From Anaerolineae bacterium (GTDB taxonomy: Bacteria; Chloroflexota; Anaerolineae; SpSt-600), in NCBI GenBank assembly GCA_028275425.1, contig JAPWUT010000058.1, forward strand, positions 1-8,981: a stretch of DNA of 8,981 bases, written 5' to 3'. Positions 1-5,991 of the stretch are shown piece after piece; the first letter of the stretch is position 1, and every line of letters starts with the position of its first letter. Position numbers and translations under genes: made by a program. The notes under the pieces are model-generated. The model was given only the letters and a program-made list of their open reading frames with translations, was not told the origin of the DNA and did no database searches.

Positions 1-105
1 CCCGTTTTTGCCCACCCCCGTAGGCTGATGGTTTGCCGGCGTTTTGGGTCCCACTCGTGGCGGGGTTAGCAGGGGTTGGCAACCCTCTACATGGTTTTAA
101 AAATT
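1..105. other. Non-coding left edge, no gene recognised
   Basis: No convincing coding sequence is visible. One plus-strand frame is open from base 1 to a TAG at 67-69, but its 22 residues resemble nothing I recognise. A small perfect inverted repeat (GGGTT at 73-77, AACCC at 81-85, 3-base loop) could form a short hairpin, but it lacks a T-tract on either strand. The stretch lies downstream of the ABC ATPase gene, where a CcmB-type permease might have been expected, and none begins here. Confidence 0.5.
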
Positions 106-174
106 AACCGCAAAGGGCACAAAGAACGCAAAGAAATTAAAATAAAATTTGCGCCTTTGGCGCTCTTTGCGGTT
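99..174 (-). terminator. Putative terminator of the kinase-hydrolase-ATPase operon
   Basis: Read on the minus strand, the palindrome forms a stem closed by 10 perfect base pairs, followed by AA and a run of five T (plus-strand positions 103-99). It begins about 35 bp past the stop codon of the ABC ATPase gene, a suitable place to end that unit. The long, interrupted stem and short T-run make it a moderate rather than textbook intrinsic terminator. Confidence 0.45.
106..174. repeat. Imperfect palindrome built on CGCAAAG units
   Basis: The outer arms AACCGCAAAG (106-115) and CTTTGCGGTT (165-174) are perfectly complementary over 10 bp, and complementarity continues imperfectly inward. The left arm is itself made of three near-copies of a roughly 10-base unit: CGCAAAG, CACAAAG, CGCAAAG. 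The centre (about 133-150) is AT-rich. From memory, CGCAAAG-rich palindromes of this sort occur as dispersed intergenic elements in many environmental bacterial genomes. Whether this one is multicopy in its own genome cannot be seen from one window. Confidence 0.6.
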
Positions 175-209
175 CAAAATTTAAACACCGGCGGAGGATG
201 ACTTCGGTC

Positions 210-908
210 CTATCTTGATGTTAATTCCGCATATTGTTTCCGGAAAGCGTCTAACCTAAGCTCTTCCCGAGGTATTTCCGCAACGAATTTCCCCCTGTTA
301 AGGACAAGGATTCGGTGGGCCAGAGTCAGGGTTTCATCCAATTGATGGGTGGTCATTATTACCGCATGCCCTTCCTGAGGGAGGCGCTTTAGGAGCGCCG
401 TGAGCACTTCGGCTGCTTTCTGGTCTAGGCCAGTGAAGGGTTCGTCCAGGAGGAGCAAGGGTGGGGAGTGGAGGATGGCTCGGGCTATGGCAAGCCTCTG
501 GAGCATCCCTCGGGAAAAGGTTCGCACCCTTTCTTCTGCCCTGTCCTCAAGGCCAACCAACTGCAAAAGCTCCGCAATCCGCTTCTCGGGGCTGCGCACT
601 GAAAGCAGGCTGGCATAGAAAAGGAGGTTCTCCCGAGCCGTAAGTTCATCGTAAAGGAGGGGGCTGTGGGTGAGAAAGCCAATCTTAGCCCGTGCTTCAG
701 GGGCCTTGTCCGGAATGGGAAAGCCGCAAACTTTAAGTTGGCCCTTGTCAGGCCTTACTATGGTGGCTATTATCCGCAGGAGTGTGGTCTTACCCGCACC
801 ATTCGGCCCCATCACGATAACAAATTCCCCTTCCCTGACCACTAAATCAACCCCTTTCAGGACCTCCCTCCGGCCAAACGATTTCACAATCCCTTTAGCT
901 TCTACCAT
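210..908 (-). CDS. ABC transporter ATP-binding protein, CcmA (haem exporter) type
   Basis: This is a cytoplasmic ATPase subunit that should energise a membrane permease. The 232 residues are a single nucleotide-binding domain: Walker A GPNGAGKTT at 34-42, a degenerate signature FSRGM at 131-135, Walker B LLLLDEP at 151-157 with catalytic E156, D-loop TGLD at 159-162, and switch H188. The Q-loop position is occupied by His81, within LTHSPLLYDELTA, and the downstream DEPFTGLD is intact. His at this position and this wording are typical of CcmA, which with CcmB is linked to haem export for cytochrome c maturation. SD GAGGTG (914-919) overlaps the stop codon of the hydrolase gene upstream, so translation is probably coupled. 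No CcmB or CcmC follows within the window, so the CcmA role is inferred from sequence flavour only. A drug or lipid exporter ATPase is the main alternative. Confidence 0.85.
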   Translation of the reverse strand: MVEAKGIVKSFGRREVLKGVDLVVREGEFVIVMGPNGAGKTTLLRIIATIVRPDKGQLKVCGFPIPDKAPEARAKIGFLTHSPLLYDELTARENLLFYASLLSVRSPEKRIAELLQLVGLEDRAEERVRTFSRGMLQRLAIARAILHSPPLLLLDEPFTGLDQKAAEVLTALLKRLPQEGHAVIMTTHQLDETLTLAHRILVLNRGKFVAEIPREELRLDAFRKQYAELTSR

Positions 909-917
909 CCGAGCACC

Positions 918-1712
918 TCAGGCTTCGGTCAGGAATTCAACTAAAATCCTGTTGAAAGCTTCTGGATTATCGGCTATGATGCCGTGCCCACTTCCTTCCA
1001 CAATTACATGCCTTGCGCCAGGGATAGCTTTGGCCATCTCTTCCTGGACCCTGGGAGGGACGGTTGTATCCTCTGCTCCTGTTACCACCAGAACCGGCAT
1101 GCTCAGCTCTTTGAGCCGGCTGAGGACGTCAAACTTCTGAAGGGATTGCAATGCCGAGCGGTAGGCGCAAGGGTTGGTGTGGAGGATGCGTTGCCTCAAA
1201 TTATTGCGGAGGCTTTCCTGGTTCGGATGGGGGAAAACACGCTTGGCTACCATCTCCGCTTGCTTTTCCGGCCCCATTAGGGAGGTTAAAAATAGCCTTG
1301 TGACCAGATAGAAGATTTCCCCTAAGCTTTGGGGTCTGAGGCAGGCAAAGGTGTTAACCAGGACCAGCTTCCTGACCATTTCGGGGTGGTCCAGGGCGAA
1401 CTGCAAGGCCACCGTTCCTCCCATGGATATCCCGACGACGTGAGCTGGGGAGGCGTTAGTTTTATCCAGGAAAATGGCCATGTCATCGGCCATATCTTTT
1501 ACCGTGACTTTTGGTGGGGCGCTGGACCGGCCAAATCCCCTCAAATCTGGGGCCAGGACGCGGAACCCGGCCTTGGACAGGGCTTCAAACTGGAAGAACC
1601 AGTCCGCCCCGGCAGAGCCAAGGCCATGAAGCAGAAGGACAGGCGGAGAACCTTGCGGGTTTATTTCTTCGTAATGGATGCAAAGGTGCTCAGAAATATC
1701 TACCGCCGGCAT
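918..1712 (-). CDS. Alpha/beta-fold hydrolase
   Basis: This is a 264-residue soluble serine hydrolase of the alpha/beta fold. Visible landmarks are the oxyanion HG at 29-30 (LLLHGLG), the PDLRGFGRS strand-turn at 54-62, the nucleophile elbow GISMGG with Ser96, the acid Asp215 in TGAEDTTVPP, and the base His243 in GSGHGI. The catalytic triad is therefore complete, and a lid-like insertion lies between about 125 and 190. There is no signal peptide. The family includes esterases, lactonases, C-C bond hydrolases (MhpC type) and BioH-like enzymes, and the substrate cannot be assigned from sequence. Its start codon lies 2 bp after the kinase stop, and its SD GGGAGGA (1719-1725) is inside the last codons of the kinase gene, so it should be co-transcribed and probably coupled. 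Confidence 0.88.
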   Translation of the reverse strand: MPAVDISEHLCIHYEEINPQGSPPVLLLHGLGSAGADWFFQFEALSKAGFRVLAPDLRGFGRSSAPPKVTVKDMADDMAIFLDKTNASPAHVVGISMGGTVALQFALDHPEMVRKLVLVNTFACLRPQSLGEIFYLVTRLFLTSLMGPEKQAEMVAKRVFPHPNQESLRNNLRQRILHTNPCAYRSALQSLQKFDVLSRLKELSMPVLVVTGAEDTTVPPRVQEEMAKAIPGARHVIVEGSGHGIIADNPEAFNRILVEFLTEA

Positions 1713-1714
1713 AG

Positions 1715-4700
1715 TTAATCCTCCCTTTTCTGAAGCGGCATTTCCAGGAGGGGAAGCATGACGGTGAATACACTCCCCTCCCCTACTTTGCTTCGGACCT
1801 TTATCTGGCCATTGTGAAGCTCAACCAGCTCTTTAACTATGGCCAGGCCAAGCCCAGTGCCTGGTATTTGCTCCGAGCGTGCTTTTTCCCCGCGGAAGAA
1901 CCTATCAAAAATGTGGGGAAGCTCCTCTTCAGGTATCCCGATGCCATTGTCGGCTACCTCTATGACCCCCCACAAGTGGCCTTCTTCCTCCTCGGTTCTC
2001 ACCGAGATAGCTATTCGCCCGCCTGCTGGTGTGTAACGGATGGCATTATCCACAAGGTTATCAAGGATTTGCTGGAGCCGGCGGAAATCGGCCATTACGA
2101 CAGGGTTGTCAGGGGAGAGGGAGATTTCCAGCTGATGTTGGTATTTACTTGCCTCTTGACGGTACCTATCGGCAGCATTCCTCACAAATTCGTTCAGCTC
2201 CACAGGGCTGAGGCTTAGCTCTACCCTGCCTGTTTCCAGCCTGACCACTTCCGTTATATCGTTTATCAACCTGGCCATGTGGTCTATTGACTCCAGAATT
2301 TGGTTGAGGTAAGGCCGAATCTTTTCCGGATCCGGAGGAGATGAGCGCAGTAGTTCCGCATAAAGTTTTATAGTTGCCATAGGGGAGCGAAGTTCGTGGG
2401 AAATGTCGGTCAGGAGCTTAGACTTCGCTTTATCCAAAAGTTTGAGCTGCGTTATATCGTGAAGTATGGCCAGGGAACCAGTGTAGTGGGGCTCCAGAGA
2501 AATAGCTTTTAAGTGGAACGTTCTACCGCCCAGCTCCTTAACGGTCTCAGGGAAAGCATCAGGGTTGCGGACCATTTCCTTCAGAGTTTCCTGGATAAAC
2601 TGGGCTTCCTCCGGTGATGCAGTTTGCTTGAGCCAAGTCCAGGCCATTGGGTTCATTTCCAGAATATCGCCTTGGGGATTGAGCAAAGCATAGCCATCGG
2701 ACGAACCTTTGAAGATGGCGTCAAGCCAAGCCTGGCGAGCCTGAAGCTGGGCAGTCCTTTCGCTGACAAGCCTTTCCAATTGCTCGGAGTAGTCCTTAAG
2801 GTCGGCTATCATCCTGGCCTTCTCTAAAGCCAGGGAAACATAATCGGCAAAGGCCTGAAGGCGGCGTAAATCCTGGAAGGTGAATTGGTAGGGGCGGGCT
2901 CCGTCGGCATTGAGGAAACCTACAATCTTGCCTTCAACTTTTACGGGAACACACATGTAGGATTTAATCCACTCAAAGCCTGGTATCTTTACCCACCACG
3001 GCACAGCCGTGGTATCGGGGATAAGCAAGGGTTCCCCGCTCTCGTAAACTTTTTGAATGCTTTGGTAATCCGTAAGGTGAAGGGTAAGCCAGGAGATTTT
3101 GTCCTCTGCTCCCCATTTCTCGTAGCCTCGGTGGGCGACTACCTGGGCATAATCACCTATGATAAACATCAGGTTGAAGGCATCACCTGGGACGATTTGC
3201 CCCGCTTTTTCCAGGATGAGGTCCAGGAATTCCTCAGGGGATTGGGCCTTTAGGATTAGGGCAACAGTCTCGGTCAATGTCTGAACCAAATGCCGCTCTT
3301 CTCTCTCCGTTTGGAGGAAGCGGTCCCTGGCCAACGCCATAGCCAAGGCATCGCTGACCTGGCGGAGGAAAGCCATTTTCCCTTCCCAGAAGGGCTCAGG
3401 ACGGGTGCTGAGCAAAGCCAGGGCTCCTATTAGCTCACCGCCAAAGCGCAGTGGGAAAACAATCCTTGAACGGTAGCCTGCTTGTGCCACGGCTCTATCC
3501 ACTGGGTAAGAGGAAAATTCTTCCAAGTTTGTGGTGCAATCTATCTCCCCAGCCAAGATGGCCTTTGCCGCTGCGCTGTCTTGGGCAGCAAAAGTAGTGC
3601 CATCAGGGAGCTCAGGCACTGAGGGTTCGGACTTAATGTTGATTATGCGGGCGGTCATGGTTTCTCTGTCAAAGAGCAAGAGGACAATCCTCTGGCATCC
3701 CAGGAGCCGGGAGAGGTTCTCAGCCAAGGTAGGGAAAGCTTCCCTAACTTCTAAGGCATTGAGGGCTTGGGATATTTCCGTCAAGGCTTTCTGCTCTTCT
3801 TCCGCTCGGCGCTGTTGGGTTATCTCGGTGGTGGTCTCCACAGCCCCTATTACTTTACCGCTTTCATCTTTCAGAGGCCTTGCCCTTATGAGCCAAACCC
3901 GGCCATCGGGGGAAGTTACCTCGCCTTGTTGGAAGGAGCCAGTTCGGATGGCCTCCAATACCGGGCAATTGGGGCAGGGGGAAAGCCTTCCGTGCCAGAT
4001 TTCGTAGCAGTGCTTCCCCACCAGCTCTTCAGGCCTTTTCCCCACAGAATCCCCTGCTGCCTTATTGGCCCAGCGTATCCTCAGCTCCGGGTCCTGGAAA
4101 GTAACCAGGTCCGATACCCCTTCCAGGATTAGCCTTTTCTCCGCCTCGGAGCGAGCCAGGGTGCTCTGAGCGGCAACAATTTCCTCAGCCATTTCCTTGA
4201 AGGAAGAGAGGAGGAAGTTGATTTCGGCAGCGGCTCCGGGCAAGTGGCGAGGGAAATCAGCGGATATGGCTCCTTCCCTCAGCTTTCCCACCCCTTCCAG
4301 CAGGATTTCCAGAGGCCTTATGGCCATCCTCTCCAAGCTCCTGAAGCCAGTGCTTATACCTATGGCCCAGAGTAAAACTCCCAGTAGGAAGGGAACAAAC
4401 TCAAGGGCTAAGAATGGGGCCATAGCCTTTAGAGGGGAAAAAGTTGCTACAACGGTAAGGTTGGAGTTTCTTAGGGGAGAAGTTAACCTCAACCCTGTGG
4501 GAGGTTTGGGATTGGAGGCCGCTTCTTCCAAATCAGGGGGGAACAGGGGTAGGAGCTGGCCTTGGGGATTGGCCAAGAAAAGCTGGCCCTCGTAAAGAGG
4601 CGAAAGTTCTTGGGCTATGAAGGTTTGAAGGTGATAGCGGCTAACGAGAGCAATCAGGTATCCTTCCGGGGTTTTGAGGGTAAGGTAAAGATGAGTAAAG

Positions 4701-5104
4701 CCTGCGGGGCTCTGGACCAGGGAAAGGCCCTCAAGCGAAAATTCGGGCAGGAGCAAGGAGCCGGAAGGCATAGCCAAAGAGATAGCCCCATCTTGGCCTA
4801 CCAGGCAGAAGCTCTCAAAGTAGCCTTCCCCTAAGGCTTTGTTCAGGATGTAAGCCGCCTCTTGCGGGGATTTGCCCTGGATGTTTTCGGCCAAGGAGGC
4901 GAGGTGATGGCTCAGGTGAGTGAACTCTCCCTCTAACCTTTGAGCGGCAAAACTGGCTATAGCCTTGCGGCGGGAAATGCCCGTATGGATACCCCAGATG
5001 CTGGTAAAGAGGCCGGCCAGTAAGAAAACCGTCAAACCGGGTAAGATTACCCATCGCCAGACAAAATTAGCGAAAGCTTTCCGCAAAGGAACACCGTACT
5101 GCAT
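1715..5104 (-). CDS. Multi-domain membrane sensor histidine kinase
   Basis: A 1129-residue hybrid-length but receiver-less sensor kinase. Domains in order: membrane segment 1 (about 18-40); an extracytoplasmic sensor, possibly Cache-like (41-230); membrane segment 2 (231-253); HAMP (about 255-308); PAS (about 320-430) with a cysteine cluster C366, C377, C380; two GAF domains (about 445-595 and 605-765); a coiled coil (about 765-790); a second PAS (790-888); HisKA with phospho-acceptor His903 in SHELRSP; and a HATPase_c domain. The last shows the N-box with N1016 and N1020, DNGIGI at 1052-1057, IFDRFF at 1065-1070 and GTGLGL at 1082-1087. All motifs needed for ATP binding and autophosphorylation look intact. 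No response regulator is encoded in the window, so the partner is unknown. ATG 5104 is preceded by SD GAGGGG (5110-5115) and a TATAAT box, supporting this start. It is first in an operon with a hydrolase and an ABC ATPase. Confidence 0.93.
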   Translation of the reverse strand: MQYGVPLRKAFANFVWRWVILPGLTVFLLAGLFTSIWGIHTGISRRKAIASFAAQRLEGEFTHLSHHLASLAENIQGKSPQEAAYILNKALGEGYFESFCLVGQDGAISLAMPSGSLLLPEFSLEGLSLVQSPAGFTHLYLTLKTPEGYLIALVSRYHLQTFIAQELSPLYEGQLFLANPQGQLLPLFPPDLEEAASNPKPPTGLRLTSPLRNSNLTVVATFSPLKAMAPFLALEFVPFLLGVLLWAIGISTGFRSLERMAIRPLEILLEGVGKLREGAISADFPRHLPGAAAEINFLLSSFKEMAEEIVAAQSTLARSEAEKRLILEGVSDLVTFQDPELRIRWANKAAGDSVGKRPEELVGKHCYEIWHGRLSPCPNCPVLEAIRTGSFQQGEVTSPDGRVWLIRARPLKDESGKVIGAVETTTEITQQRRAEEEQKALTEISQALNALEVREAFPTLAENLSRLLGCQRIVLLLFDRETMTARIINIKSEPSVPELPDGTTFAAQDSAAAKAILAGEIDCTTNLEEFSSYPVDRAVAQAGYRSRIVFPLRFGGELIGALALLSTRPEPFWEGKMAFLRQVSDALAMALARDRFLQTEREERHLVQTLTETVALILKAQSPEEFLDLILEKAGQIVPGDAFNLMFIIGDYAQVVAHRGYEKWGAEDKISWLTLHLTDYQSIQKVYESGEPLLIPDTTAVPWWVKIPGFEWIKSYMCVPVKVEGKIVGFLNADGARPYQFTFQDLRRLQAFADYVSLALEKARMIADLKDYSEQLERLVSERTAQLQARQAWLDAIFKGSSDGYALLNPQGDILEMNPMAWTWLKQTASPEEAQFIQETLKEMVRNPDAFPETVKELGGRTFHLKAISLEPHYTGSLAILHDITQLKLLDKAKSKLLTDISHELRSPMATIKLYAELLRSSPPDPEKIRPYLNQILESIDHMARLINDITEVVRLETGRVELSLSPVELNEFVRNAADRYRQEASKYQHQLEISLSPDNPVVMADFRRLQQILDNLVDNAIRYTPAGGRIAISVRTEEEEGHLWGVIEVADNGIGIPEEELPHIFDRFFRGEKARSEQIPGTGLGLAIVKELVELHNGQIKVRSKVGEGSVFTVMLPLLEMPLQKRED

Positions 5105-5122
5105 CCCATCCCCTCTATCAAG

Positions 5123-5128
5123 ATTATA
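5123..5128 (-). promoter_or_regulatory. -10 box of the sensor kinase operon
   Basis: On the minus strand a perfect TATAAT lies 18 bp before the kinase ATG. Transcription would start only about 10-12 nt before the ATG, leaving a very short leader that still contains SD GAGGGG. No good -35 sits at 17 bp: the best at 18 bp is TTTGCA (4 of 6), and a better TTGACT (5154-5159) is 25 bp away, too far to pair with this box. The promoter may be weak or activator-dependent. Confidence 0.5.
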
Positions 5129-5255
5129 CCGCTAAGGCTGAAGGAGTGCAAAGAGTCAAAAAGTAGACCGGCTGCCTAATTTTAGGCCTTTGCGGGTGGA
5201 TTTAGGCGATTTTCACCCTTGTTTGCCAAGACCATATCCCGAGGTGGCTTGCTGG

Positions 5256-5325
5256 AGTCAGGCCAGAGGCCCAGAGAATCTGACTATTGGAGATAGCCTC
5301 GCCTCTTCCGGGGCTTGCAATGACA
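5256..5325. repeat. Degenerate interspersed-repeat-like stretch in the divergent intergenic region
   Basis: The 399-bp gap between the kinase and speD has no credible gene. Its middle contains an inverted repeat (AGTCAG 5256-5261, CTGACT 5280-5285) with an inner GGCC/GGCC hairpin (5261-5264 and 5268-5271). It then runs from GAGATAGCC (5290-5298) to TTGCAATGACA (5315-5325). From memory, the pattern GAGATTGC...CTCGCAATGACA belongs to a common dispersed intergenic repeat of environmental bacteria, and this would be a decayed copy. The remainder of the gap holds the two divergent promoters. Confidence 0.35.
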
Positions 5326-5360
5326 TTGCCTTGTCAATACGCCCGACAAAATCCCCAAAT

Positions 5361-5389
5361 TTGACACAAAAAGCCCTTTGTGGTATAAA
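5361..5389 (+). promoter_or_regulatory. Strong sigma70-type promoter of speD
   Basis: A perfect -35 TTGACA (5361-5366) is followed after exactly 17 bp by -10 TATAAA (5384-5389). The TGG just before it (5381-5383) makes an extended -10. Transcription should start near 5396, giving a leader of roughly 107 nt before speD. This is the best promoter in the window and implies high potential transcription, with any control likely exerted in the leader. Confidence 0.8.
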
Positions 5390-5405
5390 AGGAAACGATA
5401 AAGAT

Positions 5406-5451
5406 AAAGCCCTTCGTCCGAGTCTCAAGTGGATGAGGACGAGAGGGCTTT
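5406..5451 (+). promoter_or_regulatory. Long hairpin in the speD leader
   Basis: AAAGCCCT (5406-5413) pairs with AGGGCTTT (5444-5451) and TCGTCC (5414-5419) pairs with GGACGA (5437-5442). The result is a 14-bp stem with a single bulged G5443 and a 17-base loop. It begins about 10 nt after the predicted transcription start. The downstream bases ACTTTTG form only a weak U-tract, so it could be an attenuator, an aptamer-type regulatory element or a 5' stabiliser. I could not match it to any riboswitch class I know. Confidence 0.55.
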
Positions 5452-5457
5452 ACTTTT

Positions 5458-5500
5458 GGGGGTTTGCTCCTTTAAAAAATAAAAACGGGGAAGGAGGTGA
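5458..5500 (+). promoter_or_regulatory. speD ribosome binding site with a possible anti-SD element
   Basis: The SD AAGGAGGTGA (5491-5500) is complementary to the 16S rRNA tail over ten bases, with only three bases before the ATG, which fixes the speD start. Upstream, CTCCTTT (5467-5473) can pair with GAAGGAG (5490-5496), including one G-U pair, and would occlude the SD across a 16-base A-rich loop. The G-run at 5458-5462 could instead pair with the same CTCC (5467-5470). Two mutually exclusive states are thus possible. This is inference from complementarity only. Confidence 0.45.
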
Positions 5501-5503
5501 GAA

Positions 5504-5887
5504 ATGAAAGCTCTGGGCCGTCAGCTTGTGGTGGAATTCTGGGATTGTCAGGGCGACCTGAATTCCGCCGAGCTCATTGAAAAAACCCTGAAGGAGGCGG
5601 TCCAGAAGGCCAGGGCCTTCTTGCTGGACACCAAAGTCCATCGTTTCCAACCCCAGGGGATTTCAGGGGTGGCAGTGATAGCCGAATCCCATATCTCCAT
5701 CCACACCTGGCCTGAATACAAATATGCCGCCGTTGATGTCTTCACCTGTGGCAATACCGATCCGGACGCAGCTGTTGAGCACATACTCCAAGTGCTTAAA
5801 CCCAAAAAAGTGAAAACCCTGAGGATTGAGAGGGGTGTCCTGCAAGACCAAAATTTGCACTTGGAGTACAAGGACTATGACACTTGA
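5504..5887 (+). CDS. speD: S-adenosylmethionine decarboxylase proenzyme, class 1B
   Basis: The enzyme decarboxylates S-adenosylmethionine to give the aminopropyl donor for spermidine synthesis. At 127 residues it matches the short prokaryotic class 1B proenzyme, which cleaves itself into beta and alpha chains. The cleavage site is E61-S62 in the motif ESHISIHTWPE, and Ser62 becomes the pyruvoyl cofactor. His67 and Cys82 (in FTCGN) are the expected processing and proton-transfer residues, each one position before the well-studied Thermotoga maritima numbering. No residue looks missing. It is preceded by a strong promoter and an elaborate leader and is followed by speE, forming the standard two-gene aminopropyl-transfer module. 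Enzymes that make putrescine or agmatine are not in the window. Confidence 0.96.
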   Translation: MKALGRQLVVEFWDCQGDLNSAELIEKTLKEAVQKARAFLLDTKVHRFQPQGISGVAVIAESHISIHTWPEYKYAAVDVFTCGNTDPDAAVEHILQVLKPKKVKTLRIERGVLQDQNLHLEYKDYDT

Positions 5888-5898
5888 CTCAAAGAAGA

Positions 5899-5974
5899 AG
5901 CTGCTCCTCGGGCAGCTCCACAACCCTGGCAATTGGGCTTCCTTGGCGGGAGTCTGGTTGCCAGGGAATTTTTT
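5899..5974 (+). terminator. Tandem hairpins with T-tract between speD and speE (attenuator or terminator)
   Basis: The 104-bp spacer holds two structures. The first pairs AGCTGC (5899-5904) with GCAGCT (5912-5917). The second pairs CCCTGGCAA (5924-5932) with TTGCCAGGG (5958-5966), 9 perfect base pairs. It has an inner stem CTTCC (5938-5942)/GGGAG (5948-5952) and is followed by AA and six T (5969-5974). This is a convincing intrinsic terminator shape. It stands about 17 bp before the speE ATG and I see no separate speE promoter, so it most likely reduces or regulates read-through into speE rather than ending the operon outright. Confidence 0.65.
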
Positions 5975-5991
5975 ATAAAGGGTGTGAGGCC

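Noticed and set aside
670..1140. 156-codon plus-strand open frame
   Set aside because: It is antisense to the ABC ATPase and hydrolase genes, which carry clear catalytic motifs; its own translation shows no recognisable features.
3531..4007. Long plus-strand open frames inside the kinase gene
   Set aside because: They mirror the codon pattern of the opposite strand, lack SD sites and have low-complexity, Ser-rich translations.
5154..5159. TTGACT as the -35 of the kinase promoter
   Set aside because: The spacing to TATAAT is 25 bp, outside the workable 16-18 bp range for sigma70.
5406..5451. Hammerhead-like ribozyme in the speD leader
   Set aside because: GGATGAGGACGAGAG loosely recalls the core, but the invariant CUGAUGA and GAAA elements and a proper stem II are missing.
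5190..5507. 105-codon plus-strand open frame ahead of speD
   Set aside because: It contains the speD promoter, leader hairpin and SD site, has no recognisable protein features, and overlaps the speD start.
5884..5991. N-terminal extension of SpeE from TTG 5884
   Set aside because: The 36 extra codons lie over the two spacer hairpins and give a Ser/Gly/Cys-rich sequence unlike the family; ATG 5992 gives the normal N-terminus.
5888..5991. SAM-I riboswitch or T-box in the speD-speE spacer
   Set aside because: GGCAA occurs, but the conserved SAM-I core and the T-box TGGNACCGCG element are absent; only a terminator-like hairpin is supported.
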